Shown here in pieces: positions 9,589 to 18,015 of a stretch of DNA of 64,000 bases. Where the stretch lies: the NCBI RefSeq assembly GCF_003258295.1, contig NZ_QKYN01000077.1, positions 1 through 64,000 on the forward strand, given 5' to 3'. How positions within the stretch are numbered: the stretch's first letter is position 1; each line of letters starts with the position of its first letter. Under the pieces are notes generated by a model. It saw nothing but the letters and a program-made list of their open reading frames with translations. It was not told the DNA's origin and did not search any database. This stretch comes from Streptacidiphilus pinicola. Lineage in GTDB: Bacteria > Actinomycetota > Actinomycetes > Streptomycetales > Streptomycetaceae. Position numbers and translations under genes: made by a program.

Positions 9589-10706
9589 CAGCGCCCCTTC
9601 GAAAGGTCGCGGAGCAGCGTCTCCAGCAGGGTACGGTCATCCTCCTCGGGCCGATAGCCGCCCGCCACCATGTGCACCGCATTGAGTAGCTGGTCGATCG
9701 TGTGTGTGCCACCGCCGGAGCTGCGCCGGTGGAACTCGTCCAGCAGGCTCTCGATCCCCTCCGGCCGCCGGCGCAGGTGGCTGGCGACCACGGCGACGAG
9801 CTGTTCCCTGGTCGGCGGCCGCATCTCCAGCGGGAGGCAGCGGCGACGCAGCGCGGCCGGGAACTCGCGCTCACCGTTGCTGGTGATGACCACGATCGGA
9901 AAGGCGCGGCACTCCACCCGGCCGTGTCGGATCTCGGCGCGCCTGCCCGGGTCGTCGGTGAAGACGCTGACCGGGGACTCCCGACTGCGGACCAGCTCCG
10001 GGATCTCGTAGCTGCCGTTCTCCAGGACGTGCAGCAGGTCGTTGGGAAGGTCCAGGTCCGCCTTGTCGAGCTCGTCGATCAAGAGCACGCGCGGGCGCTC
10101 GAAGGGAAGCAGGGCGGTTCCCAGCGGACCGAGCGTCAGGAAGTCACCGAGCGCGGGTGGTTCGTCCGTCCCGGCCTCGGGCTCACCGTCGCGCGGGCTT
10201 CTTCCGGCCCGTACGCTGTCCCGGCTGCCGTCCCGGATGGCGTCCCTGATGCCGTCCCGGGCGGCTCGCCAGGCCGCGATCGACTGGGCGCGCCCGATCG
10301 CGTCGTACTCGTTGAGCCCGCCGCGCAGGGTGGAGCGGCTGACGATGTTCCACTCCAGCACCCGGCCGAGCCCGAGCTCTCGCGCGATCAGATGAGCCAG
10401 CGAGGACTTGCCCAGCCCCGGCGCTCCGGTCACCAGCAGCGGGCGACGCAGCAGCACCGCGGCGTTGACGGTGGCCAGCTCCTCCGGACCGAGGGTGGCC
10501 CGCGGGTCCAGACCGCCGAGCCTTCGCTCCGCCGTCGTCGGATCGCCCGGCGGTGCCTCGCACAGCGGCGCACCCGCGAACTCACGCCACGGCGGCGGAT
10601 CGGGAAGCACCGGTGGTTCGCCGGCAGGCGCCTGCCCTGTGCCGCGGAACGCCCACCACCCCTCGCCAGGCGCGGCGTCCGGCGCCGAGGCCTGCTGTTC
10701 GGTCAT
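9588..10706 (-). CDS. MoxR-family AAA+ ATPase
   Basis: This 372-residue AAA+ protein has Walker A GAPGLGKS (94-101), Walker B VLLIDELDKAD (207-217), sensor-1 IVVITSNGERE and an arginine-finger-like PAALRRRCLPLE. MoxR ATPases act as chaperones with vWA proteins. Here the vWA-like partner is the N-terminal part of the downstream 1,464-residue protein, and the VMAP is encoded upstream, completing the vWA-MoxR-VMAP triad. An unusual insert after the first helices (about residues 151-168) repeats the pattern RDGIRDAIRDGSRDSVR. Start and stop overlap both neighbours by a few bases, so expression is tightly coupled. Confidence 0.9.
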   Translation of the reverse strand: MTEQQASAPDAAPGEGWWAFRGTGQAPAGEPPVLPDPPPWREFAGAPLCEAPPGDPTTAERRLGGLDPRATLGPEELATVNAAVLLRRPLLVTGAPGLGKSSLAHLIARELGLGRVLEWNIVSRSTLRGGLNEYDAIGRAQSIAAWRAARDGIRDAIRDGSRDSVRAGRSPRDGEPEAGTDEPPALGDFLTLGPLGTALLPFERPRVLLIDELDKADLDLPNDLLHVLENGSYEIPELVRSRESPVSVFTDDPGRRAEIRHGRVECRAFPIVVITSNGEREFPAALRRRCLPLEMRPPTREQLVAVVASHLRRRPEGIESLLDEFHRRSSGGGTHTIDQLLNAVHMVAGGYRPEEDDRTLLETLLRDLSKGR

Positions 10707-12157
10707 GCCGGCTCCTCCTCCAACTCCACCGGACGGAACGGGTCATCCCACAGGCAGACGACATGACGCACCGCTTCGCCGGAGGCCGGGTCCGCGATGG
10801 CCCTGCTACGCAGGGAGCGGATCTGCTCGGGAAGCAGTCGGGGCACGTTACTGGACAGCACCATGAGTATCCCACGAGCCGACGCGGAGTAGTCGTCGTT
10901 GGCATGCCACAGCGCGAGTCCGACCCCCTGGGCGATGGCGGCCTGAAGCCCCGCCAAACCTCGTCCCGATACCGGTGGCTGATGCAGCACCACGGCGTTG
11001 AGATGCTGATTCTCGATCAGTTCGACACCCCATCCGGACGGTGAGGCGTCCGGATCGGGGAAGAGCGGGGCCCTGGCGGTCGCGAGGCTGCGCCAGCGTT
11101 GCCGCCAGTCGGTGCGCAGCCGCCCGTCGCGGGCCCACATCCGCATCCGCTCCAGGCTGCGCACGTGGACGCAGTAGCGCGACCCGATCACCACGGTGTC
11201 CAGCACCCCCGCCCGCTGGCGGAACCAGGCGACGTCATGGTTGAGCAGGGAATAGGGAAGCAGGAACTCGATGTGGGTGGCGGGCTCGCCGGGTCTGGTG
11301 TCCCAACTGCCGACCGTGGCGAGGATGATGCCCTCGACGACATCCTCCAGGGTGGCCAGGGTCGCCCGCCGGTCCTCCTGAAGGTGTGGCGCCCAGCGGT
11401 CGGGGAACCGGTTCACCCAGTGCCGCACCTCGATGTCCTCCGAGCCGTCCCGGACCGGATCGACCATGATGACCAGGCACTGCGGCACGTCCATCGGACT
11501 CGCGGCTAACTCGGCCGCCTCCTCGCGGCGGGACCGCAACGCGTCGAGAACCCCCAGCTCACGTGCCCGATCCTCGTTCCAGGCCCGCAGCAGCTCCGCC
11601 AACGCCGGGGACTCGCGCTCGGCCACACGTTCCACCAGCAGCAGCACCGGCGGCAGTTCGTCCGGCTGTGCTGTCAGCTCCAGCATGCTGTTGAAGAGCT
11701 CGACCACGGTCGAGCGCTCCGGCACGACGTGCGTCAGGTCGCGCGCCAACTGCCGTTGCAGCCAGCGCAGATCCCACACCTCGGCGCGTCTCAGCAGGCC
11801 ACGGACCCGGTCCAGGTCCTCGTCCCGGAAGACCGGCGCCAGCGGGATCGACGGCGGCTCGGGCGGCGCCCCGGGAGCCACCGCCTCACGGAACCCCCGC
11901 GCCGCCTCGTGCCCCTCGAACAGCTTGACGACGTCGACGAGCAGGTCCAGCCCCGACGGGTGCCCCAGGGCCGCGCGGGCGATCTGCCGGCAGTCGTCCC
12001 GCATCCGGTCGCCGCGCAACTCGATCGCGCACGCGAGCGCCTCGCCCAACTCCTGTGTCAGCTCGTAGCGCTGCTGGGGATCTCGCAGCGCGGGCAGCGC
12101 GCAGAGTGCGTCGACGATCTTGTTCAGCGATGAAAGCCGCCCAGGCTCCCCGACCAC
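10703..12157 (-). CDS. VMAP (vWA-MoxR associated protein) with N-terminal EAD2-like domain
   Basis: This 484-residue protein is the first gene of the leftward operon, with a 215-base divergent promoter region behind it. Residues 1-95 are helical and match the C-terminal domain of the operon's caspase (EAD2-like). The remainder has the VMAP middle and C-terminal pattern, including PQCLVIMVDP, IEFLLPYSLLNHDVAWFR, a conserved WxxRW region, and a last third with VLHQPP and GVGLALW. VMAPs are the third component of the vWA-MoxR ternary conflict systems described by comparative genomics. It is thought to couple the AAA+/vWA machine to effectors through the EAD. The short overlap with MoxR supports co-translation. 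The domain assignments come from motif reading, not from a profile search. Confidence 0.8.
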   Translation of the reverse strand: MVGEPGRLSSLNKIVDALCALPALRDPQQRYELTQELGEALACAIELRGDRMRDDCRQIARAALGHPSGLDLLVDVVKLFEGHEAARGFREAVAPGAPPEPPSIPLAPVFRDEDLDRVRGLLRRAEVWDLRWLQRQLARDLTHVVPERSTVVELFNSMLELTAQPDELPPVLLLVERVAERESPALAELLRAWNEDRARELGVLDALRSRREEAAELAASPMDVPQCLVIMVDPVRDGSEDIEVRHWVNRFPDRWAPHLQEDRRATLATLEDVVEGIILATVGSWDTRPGEPATHIEFLLPYSLLNHDVAWFRQRAGVLDTVVIGSRYCVHVRSLERMRMWARDGRLRTDWRQRWRSLATARAPLFPDPDASPSGWGVELIENQHLNAVVLHQPPVSGRGLAGLQAAIAQGVGLALWHANDDYSASARGILMVLSSNVPRLLPEQIRSLRSRAIADPASGEAVRHVVCLWDDPFRPVELEEEPA

Positions 12158-12372
12158 GTGCCCCCCGACCGCCAGTGCGCCTGTTGGGCGCCGAAGTTAT
12201 CACGCGTGTTCGCACACGACCACCCCGTCGCGGAGGCACAACTGGCCTGTGTTGACGGGTGGCTGACGAGTGGGACGAGCGCCGCGACCGCTCCGGTTCC
12301 CACAAAGTGGACCAATGGATCACGGTCGAATTGGCTCTCCTGAGCAGGCCAACCACTGACTACGTTAGGGGC

Positions 12373-12980
12373 ATGCCTCAGACCCGCGTTGACTTCTACT
12401 TCGACCCCGCCTGCCCCTTCGCCTGGATCACCTCCCGCTGGATCCTCGAGGTGGAGCCGCTGCGCGACCTCGACGTCCGGTTCCACGTCATGAGCCTGTA
12501 CCTGCACAACGAGGGCAACGAACTGCCCGACTGGTACCGCGATCTCGTCGACCGTTCCCTCGGTCTCGTCCGCGTCGCCGTCGCCGCCGCCGAGCACCAC
12601 TCCGACGACGTGCTCCGTGACCTCTACACCGCGCTCGGCACCCGCATCCACGGCAGGGAGACCAGGACTTCGACGCGGTCGCCGTCGAGGCCCTGGCCGA
12701 GCTCGGCCTCCCGGAGACACTCGCGGACGCCGCACGTTCGACGGACCACGACGCCGCGCTCCGGCGCAGTCACGACGCGGGCAAGGACCCGGCGGCGGGC
12801 CGGTACGTGGGCACGCCCACCATGCACATCGACGGGACCGCCTTCTTCGGGCCCGTGCTGAACAGCATCCCTCGCGGCGAGGACGCGGCGCGGCTCTTCG
12901 ACGCGGTCCGGACGCTCTCCGCCCACCCGGACTTCTTCGAGCTGAAGCGGGAGCGCAGCGGCAAGCTGCGGTTCGACTAG
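12373..12980 (+). pseudogene. DsbA-family mycothiol-dependent nitroreductase-like gene with one frameshift
   Basis: The gene starts [21 protein letters not shown] at ATG 12373, the thioredoxin-fold strand and cis-loop typical of DsbA-family mycothiol-dependent nitroreductases (the CPFAW variant lacks the second Cys). The first frame stays good to about 12,655. From there the homologous reading continues one frame over ([20 protein letters not shown] ... [18 protein letters not shown]) and ends at TAG 12978-12980. Restoring one G in the stretch GGCAGGGAGACCAGG would give an intact protein of about 202 residues, the family's normal length. The change could be a true mutation or a base-calling indel. 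The gene has its own promoter region shared with the divergent VMAP operon. Confidence 0.75.
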
Positions 12981-13016
12981 GCCTCCCATCCCACCTCGCG
13001 CAGAGAGAAACAGCCT

Positions 13017-13472
13017 GTGAAGGACTACGACTGGCAGTACGGCAGCGACGGCGTGGACTTCGACGAACTGTGCCGCCTCTACCGGGCGGCCCCCTTGGGG
13101 GACAACACCGCGGCCGAGCTGGCGACCGTGTACGGCAACAGCAGGTACGCCTGCTTCGTGTACGCCGACGGCGCGCTGGTGGGGGCGGGCCGCGCCCTCG
13201 CGGACGGGGTGGACTGCGCCTACATCGGCCATGTCGCGGTGCACCCCACGCACCAGGGTCAGGGGTTGGGCGCCGAGATCGTGCGCCGACTCGCGGACCA
13301 GGCCCGCGACCACAAGAAGATCATCCTCTACGCCAACCCCGGCACTGAGGCCTTCTACGGCCGGCTCGGCTTCCTGCCCATGAACACCGCGATGGCGATC
13401 TGGCGCGATCCCGACCGCGCCGTCGAGGCCGGCCTGCTCCGCCGGGAGGGCAGTCGGCTCCCGTCCGGATGA
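13017..13472 (+). CDS. GNAT N-acetyltransferase
   Basis: A 151-residue single-domain GNAT protein starting at GTG 13017, 36 bases after the DsbA-like gene. The core strand-helix reads AYIGHVAVHPTHQGQGLGAEIV, the acetyl-CoA pyrophosphate loop (Q/R-x-x-G-x-G/A) being QGQGLG, followed by a late strand LYANPGTEAFYGRLGF that is typical of motif B. Such enzymes transfer acetyl groups to small amines or protein N-termini. The acceptor cannot be told. It is intact, unlike the gene upstream. Confidence 0.88.
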   Translation: MKDYDWQYGSDGVDFDELCRLYRAAPLGDNTAAELATVYGNSRYACFVYADGALVGAGRALADGVDCAYIGHVAVHPTHQGQGLGAEIVRRLADQARDHKKIILYANPGTEAFYGRLGFLPMNTAMAIWRDPDRAVEAGLLRREGSRLPSG

Positions 13473-13561
13473 GCGGACCCTCGGCGTTTGTTTCAAATTC
13501 GAACCAGTTGGTATCGTCGAAGGGAACCAGTCCACGCTTGAACCTCGCAAGGAGGGCACCC

Positions 13562-14062
13562 ATGCCGGTACGCCGCCTCAATCACGCGGTCCTCTACATC
13601 CGCGACGTCTCGACCTCGGTCGCCTTCTACACCGAGGTGCTGGGCTTCAAGGTCGCCCTCGAGATCCCCGGCCGCGCCGCGTTCCTGAGCGCCGACGAGA
13701 CGCTCAACGACCACGATCTCGGCCTCTTCGCGATCGGCGCCGGCGCACCGGGCCCCCAGCCCGGCCACGTCGGCCTCTACCACCTGGCCTGGGAGGTCGG
13801 CACCCTCGGCGAGCTGGCCGCGATCGGCCGGGCGCTCAGCGAGCGCGGCGCGCTCGTCGGCGCCACCGACCACCACCGCTCCAAGTCGTTCTACGCCAAG
13901 GACCCGGACGGCAACGAGTTCGAGGTCATGTGGCGAGTGCCGCGCGAGGACTGGCCGACAGCTGACGAGATGTCGAACATGCGGTCCCTGGACCTGGAAG
14001 CCGACATCGCCCGCTGGGGCGCCGACCTGACCACCGGAGCGGCCGCCGGCTCCGCGACCTGA
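13562..14062 (+). CDS. VOC-family (glyoxalase/dioxygenase superfamily) protein
   Basis: This 166-residue protein starts at ATG 13562, eight bases after AAGGAGGG; the upstream in-frame start at 13469 has no ribosome site. It shows the paired beta-alpha-beta-beta-beta modules of the vicinal oxygen chelate fold: RLNHAVLYIRDVSTSVAFYT with metal-ligand His at the start, and later GLYHLAWEV and AKDPDGNEFEVMW with His and Glu ligands in the expected places. These features fit a metal-dependent glyoxalase, dioxygenase or fosfomycin-resistance-like enzyme. The specific reaction cannot be read. It is the last backbone gene before the tRNA-Lys remnant. Confidence 0.88.
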   Translation: MPVRRLNHAVLYIRDVSTSVAFYTEVLGFKVALEIPGRAAFLSADETLNDHDLGLFAIGAGAPGPQPGHVGLYHLAWEVGTLGELAAIGRALSERGALVGATDHHRSKSFYAKDPDGNEFEVMWRVPREDWPTADEMSNMRSLDLEADIARWGADLTTGAAAGSAT

Positions 14063-14231
14063 GGCCCGTCAGAGCAGCCTGCCTGCCGCGCCGCCCGGCG
14101 CAAACTGCGTGCCATGCCACCGTTTCGCCGAACCGCCGCGCCCGCCACGATCCACGGCACTCGCGCCACGCTCCGTGCTGCACTGTCGCTTACGCCCACC
14201 GTGCCGTGCTCCCACCCCGCTCCCAGCACAG

Positions 14232-14276
14232 GCACAAAAAAACCTGCGGCTCCATGATCAGTCATGAAGCCGCAGG
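14232..14276 (-). terminator. Rho-independent terminator of the tRNA-Lys locus
   Basis: Read leftward, a stem ACCTGCGGCTTCATGA pairs with TCATGGAGCCGCAGGT around a CTGA loop, with one mismatch, and is followed directly by seven T residues. It sits 16 bases beyond the tRNA 3' end and on the same strand, as a tRNA terminator should. Its presence marks this side as the original chromosomal 3' flank. Confidence 0.9.
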
Positions 14277-14292
14277 TCAGATACCACCTTGG

Positions 14293-14338
14293 TGGTGCGC
14301 CGCCAGGGACTCGAACCCCGGACCCGCTGATTAAGAGT
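14293..14338 (-). other. 3' half of a tRNA-Lys(CUU) gene: attachment-site remnant
   Basis: The complement contains the anticodon loop CTCTTAA, the anticodon stem 3' side TCAGC, a T-arm with GGTTCGAGTCC, and the acceptor 3' side GCGGCGC-A-CCA. The sequence to the right does not supply a D-arm or 5' acceptor strand, so only the 3' half of the gene is present. Integrases of actinomycete elements use just this 3' half as attB/attP identity, and the intact tRNA is rebuilt at the other end of the element. The remnant plus its terminator therefore marks the left attachment junction, and 14,339 is the likely first base of integrated DNA. The adjoining 14,339-14,617 holds no gene that I can see. Confidence 0.85.
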
Positions 14339-14617
14339 GAATTTGTGTCAGGTGCGGCCACTGCCATCGACTGACCAGGGACGTCATCGAATGCCTATCT
14401 GTCCAGGCCACCGCCGAGATGCCGTCCAATCGGGGCCATCGCGTGCCGACCAAGACCGGCGCCGCCGCTCCCACCACGCTCCCACCACCCGATTCGGAGG
14501 CGGTCCACGTTCTACCAGACGAATGCCCCGGACCTCGGACCTCAGAGATGGCCGGGGACACGTACATCAAGGCCGAGCAAGATCGGGGTTGAGCTGCAGT
14601 CGACGGCCCGCGCGATC

Positions 14618-15823
14618 TCAGCCCGCGGGCTCCGAAAGTGTAGTCGCCAGTCCTTGCGTGCCCAGCCGATCAGGCTTTCCCTGCTCAAGCACTTCCTTCA
14701 GCGGTTTGAGTATCGCTTCCACGGCTGCCTTCATGTCCTGGTACATCTCGAGGTCCGTGCGATCAGACCGCACTGGGAACGGCAGCATCCACCAGGTGAG
14801 ATCGGAGCCGTCGACTGGTGCCTCAAGGTCTTGGCCAGCTTCGTTGAAGATCAACTGGGCTGCTCGGTGCATCTCTCGGAAGACCGGCCGCAGCCGTTCT
14901 GCGCTGCTGTCGGACATGCCGGTGAGACCGAAGCGGAGGGGAGAAGCTGCGCATGCTCCCCAATTCTGGATCGGTTCGAAACAAACCCCAAGCTCGGCGT
15001 CAGCACCCGGCAGCTTCTGACGGCTTCCGAACCAGTCCCAGATCCGCGCTGGACTCGACGCGTCCGACGCACGCGTCGTCTGCCACGACGGTTGAAACGG
15101 GACGCCGAGTTCTTCGGCAACGATTCCGCACAGCACACGTGTCGAGTAGATCGCCTTCGCGAAGGTCAGGCCAAAGCCGCCCTGGGTCAGCTCGCCGGCG
15201 CCCCAGGACCACAGCTCTTGCTCGTGTGTGGCCACGAACTCCTCCAACTGGTAGTGGTCTGAGGCCAGACCGGGGTCCGGCGCAAACGCGGGGGGCCGAA
15301 TCAGGTCGAGAACGAGACGCCACGAAGTGATTCCGACGCGGCGGCCCCCGGTGAGGGCAAGCCACTCGACACCGTACCCGTCCCTCTCCCAGAGCGAGGT
15401 CTGGGCCGCGAGCCCCACAGCGGCACAACGCTCCATGAGCTCAGCGCGCAACCGGGGAATGCGCACAGCCGGACACACGAACAGGAGAGAACCACCACCT
15501 TCAAGCCGCTCCGCATAGACAACTGGCTGGGTGGGTTGCAGCGGGGCGTTCAACTTGACCTCGATGGACAGCCATGTCCGGCTACCAATACGTCCTTCGA
15601 TGTCCACGACGGCCTTGTCATCACCGGACCTGGCCTGTGGCATGAATCGGATCTGCTCCTGCGCCTCCGCGGAAATCCCGCTGCCGGCGAGGACAGAAAG
15701 CAGTGTCGTGCGGATGGCAGGATGCCGCTGGAGCATGAAGCACAGCGCCCCGGTTGCTACATCCTCCTTGTGCAGCACCTTGAACATGTCTGCCAAGTGT
15801 CCGAGCACACCATTCGATCCCAT
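14618..15823 (-). CDS. PD-(D/E)XK nuclease-like protein
   Basis: This 401-residue protein starts at ATG 15823, preceded by GGAGGCGGGGG. Near residues 70-95 it has DKAVVDIEGRIGSRTWLSIEVK, a D-(x)n-E-V-K arrangement typical of the PD-(D/E)XK nuclease core, followed by a helix. The later half, with many Trp and Leu, is not recognised. Similar proteins are found as solitary candidates in defence islands. It is the first gene inside the integrated DNA and reads toward the attachment site. No partner methylase lies beside it. Nuclease activity is an inference from three residues, so another restriction-like or structural use remains possible. Confidence 0.55.
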   Translation of the reverse strand: MGSNGVLGHLADMFKVLHKEDVATGALCFMLQRHPAIRTTLLSVLAGSGISAEAQEQIRFMPQARSGDDKAVVDIEGRIGSRTWLSIEVKLNAPLQPTQPVVYAERLEGGGSLLFVCPAVRIPRLRAELMERCAAVGLAAQTSLWERDGYGVEWLALTGGRRVGITSWRLVLDLIRPPAFAPDPGLASDHYQLEEFVATHEQELWSWGAGELTQGGFGLTFAKAIYSTRVLCGIVAEELGVPFQPSWQTTRASDASSPARIWDWFGSRQKLPGADAELGVCFEPIQNWGACAASPLRFGLTGMSDSSAERLRPVFREMHRAAQLIFNEAGQDLEAPVDGSDLTWWMLPFPVRSDRTDLEMYQDMKAAVEAILKPLKEVLEQGKPDRLGTQGLATTLSEPAG

Positions 15824-16171
15824 GGCCCCCGCCTCCAGATGCTGTCCGCACATCCTAGGTCCGGGCCAACCCACGATCTGCCAAACCAATCACCTTTACT
15901 TCCAGAGGCTTTGACCATGGGCAAGTCCAAAGCGGCTCGCTCGCCAGCGCCCGACTACAGTCGTCTGAGTCAGTCTGTAACGGCGTCAGGCTGAGGATGC
16001 GGTCCGTCTCGATGGGCCAGACGGACGTCCCGAGAGCAGGTGGTCAAAGCGACAGCCAAGAGCACGGTGAAGGCCATATCGGCGCGCCGGGCCAGCGGGC
16101 ACAGCGGAAGGCCGACGCACGACACCGCACTCTCTTGTCGGCAAGGCGCCAGCGCTGAGCGGAGACACCAG
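15824..16171. other. Non-coding gap
   Basis: About 350 bases between the divergent PD-(D/E)XK-like gene and the next rightward gene. I see ribosome-binding sequence at each end (GGAGGCGGGGG on the left, GCGGAGAC on the right) but no convincing additional ORF, repeat or RNA gene. It presumably holds the two promoters. Confidence 0.5.
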
Positions 16172-16693
16172 ATGCAGCAGCCGATTCTCAATCTCAGCTC
16201 CTGGAGCGTCGAGGACGTCGAAGCTCACATGGCTGGGCTTTCGCGCGGGCAGGAGTTGGAACGGGTCCGCGTGGTTGCCCAGACCCGGGTCTATAGGTCC
16301 ACCGAGCCACGCGAGGTCCGCCTGCGCTGGGCCAGGCTCGCGCTTGCGGCGAACGAGCGGTTCCACGACAACACCCCGTGGGCGCAGGCCCGGATGTGTC
16401 ACCAGGAGTTCTCGCTGCGGAGCTGGGTCATCGAACACCTCGGCCCGGACGCCGATCCCGACTGGAACCCGCAGGCCCTGGCCACCGACACCCTCGCAGC
16501 GCTCCCGCTCGATCCACACCTGGCGGGATCCTTGGCGCGGGGCTGGCGAGAACTCCCGATCGAGCAGATCGGTACGCTGCGCCGCTGCAAAAACCTCACC
16601 GCCCATGTGGACCGGCTGATGCTGCACCTGCCCCCGGGACTGATCAGGGATCAGCTCGAAGCCTGGGCATCGGTTCGCGAGAACCTGCCCTGA
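16172..16693 (+). CDS. Hypothetical protein (173 aa)
   Basis: A 173-residue ORF starting at ATG 16172 behind GCGGAGAC. The protein is helical, rich in Arg, Leu and Trp, with no membrane segment, signal peptide or metal-binding motif. It begins MQQPILNLSSWSVEDVEAHM and ends ASVRENLP. Charged residues and regular spacing suggest a soluble alpha-helical protein. I do not recognise a family. No operon partner is visible: the next gene on the right is a broken gene on the opposite strand. Confidence 0.6.
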   Translation: MQQPILNLSSWSVEDVEAHMAGLSRGQELERVRVVAQTRVYRSTEPREVRLRWARLALAANERFHDNTPWAQARMCHQEFSLRSWVIEHLGPDADPDWNPQALATDTLAALPLDPHLAGSLARGWRELPIEQIGTLRRCKNLTAHVDRLMLHLPPGLIRDQLEAWASVRENLP

Positions 16694-16729
16694 GCCGAGG
16701 CGACGCGATCTTCGCCGGCAGTGCTCTGA

Positions 16730-17534
16730 TCACGTCAGGTAGAGGACCGGGCGGGTCTGGAAGTCCTCGTACATGTCCTCGCCTTCGGGGCCGTGAATGA
16801 ACTCGGCCATTGAGGGGTTGCGGTTGGCCGTCGCCAGCGGCAGCCACTCAACGAAGTTGCCGTAGCCGCCGCAGACCGACTCTCCTCCGTCGCCGCCGTA
16901 CACCGAGTCCCGGTCGCTGGTCATCTCGGCCTGGTAGGTGTCTTAGGCGATGCGCAGGCCGAACGCGCTCGGCTGGTGCTGCGGTCCGGTCTTGTCCCCG
17001 TAGGGCGAGCGGTCCAGGGGACAGTGGTCGCCCCAGCGGAAGAGCGTGCCGACTCCGGCTCCGCAGGCGTGCTCCCACTCATCCGGACCCGGCAGCCGCA
17101 GCCCCTCGGCGGCGAGAGCCGCCGGTACCTCGTCCGGCCGCGCGGGCAGTGCCTCGTTCTCCACCGCCATGAGCACGGCGGGCACGGTGACGGTTCGGCG
17201 CGGGCTGAGGACCATGGCCAGGTATGCGCGAGGATCGGGGTCGAAGCGGAACCCGCCCGCCAGGGTCTGGTCCGCGGTAGCAGGTCAGCTGTTCAGGCGA
17301 CGCCTGCCAGCGGTCCAGGTCGAAGCCGACCGTGACCACGCCGCCCGGAATCAGTGCGAACTGCCGACCGCTGCGCTCGATCAGGACGCGCTGCAGTGGG
17401 GCGCCGAGATGTTCGACCGTTTCGACCCGGACGACCCGACCTGCGACCCGGCGGGCGATCTCCTGGGCTTGCCGGGTTGCCGTAGTCAGGTCGAGGGTGC
17501 GCCAGCGGTCGAGGGAAAGATCGGCGAAGGACAT
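16730..17534 (-). pseudogene. Formylglycine-enzyme-like (SUMF1/EgtB fold) gene with frameshift and in-frame stop
   Basis: Three pieces in order make one protein. The N-terminal part (ATG 17534) reads MSFADLSLDRWRTLDLTTAT ... RQFALIPGGVVTVGFD, the start of an FGE-sulfatase-like domain. Near 17,270-17,283 the homologous frame changes by one (to DQTLAGGFRFDPDPRAYLAM) and continues through LRLPGPDEWEHACGAGVGTLFRWGD, the hallmark of the SUMF1/EgtB family. At 16,943-16,945 TAA interrupts the same frame just before the last part (GGYGNFVEWLPLAT ... VLYLT). One frameshift plus one nonsense codon make real inactivation likely. Intact relatives are small FGE-like proteins of unknown role in actinomycetes. 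Confidence 0.7.
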
Positions 17535-17682
17535 GGCGCGAAGTCTGCCATCCGGCACCGACACTCGCTTCCGGGTGCAGGGCCGTCTCCGTCGACGGCT
17601 GTGCCCAGGTCGGTGGGCAGATCCTTGCAATCGAATGTCCCTCGGCACCGCCCGAGGGCAGAATGGCCGCATGGCAACTTGA

Positions 17683-18015
17683 AGAGCACCGGCCGGACGA
17701 AAGTCCTGGCGCAAGACGGGCCACGGCTGGTCTGTCCGCGACGGTGACCGCTGGATCTGCACTGTATGCCACGAGCCTGTCCGCTCCTACCAGTACCGCT
17801 TCCACTCTCCCGGGTCCTCCAGCTTCGAGCGCTGCATCGGGTTCGTCTGGTGCTCGGGATGCCGGATCTACTCGGGCAACATGGTCTACGTTCCCCGCGA
17901 GCGGGCCCTGGTCGACGCCCTTGCAGCGCTGCCTGCCGGTAACCGAGACCGGCTGCTCCGAAAGGAAGCCGCGTTGATCGACTATCTGGACGGACAGGGC
18001 ATCGGTCAGCACTGA
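17683..18015 (+). CDS. Hypothetical Cys-containing protein, start unclear, possibly frameshifted
   Basis: From 17,683 to TGA 18,013-18,015 one frame reads like a real protein: GHGWSVRDGDRWICTVCHEP, then YQYRFHSPGSSSFERCIGFVWCSGCRIYSGNMVYV and a helical tail. The Cys pairs (C-x-x-C and C-x-x-C) suggest a small zinc ribbon. No ATG or GTG lies early in this frame. An initiator in the adjacent frame (TTG at 17,680, giving LKSTGRTKVL) would need a one-base shift, so the gene may be damaged. It overlaps the end of the convergent HEAT-repeat gene by 10 bases. Confidence 0.4.
   Translation, partial: RAPAGRKSWRKTGHGWSVRDGDRWICTVCHEPVRSYQYRFHSPGSSSFERCIGFVWCSGCRIYSGNMVYVPRERALVDALAALPAGNRDRLLRKEAALIDYLDGQGIGQH

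Noticed and set aside
3924-9657. Long rightward open frames (for example 3,924-5,381, 5,110-6,747 and 7,864-9,072)
   Set aside because: They are antisense to well-supported domains in the leftward operon and give Arg/Gly/Ala-rich translations without motifs or ribosome sites, as expected in GC-rich DNA.
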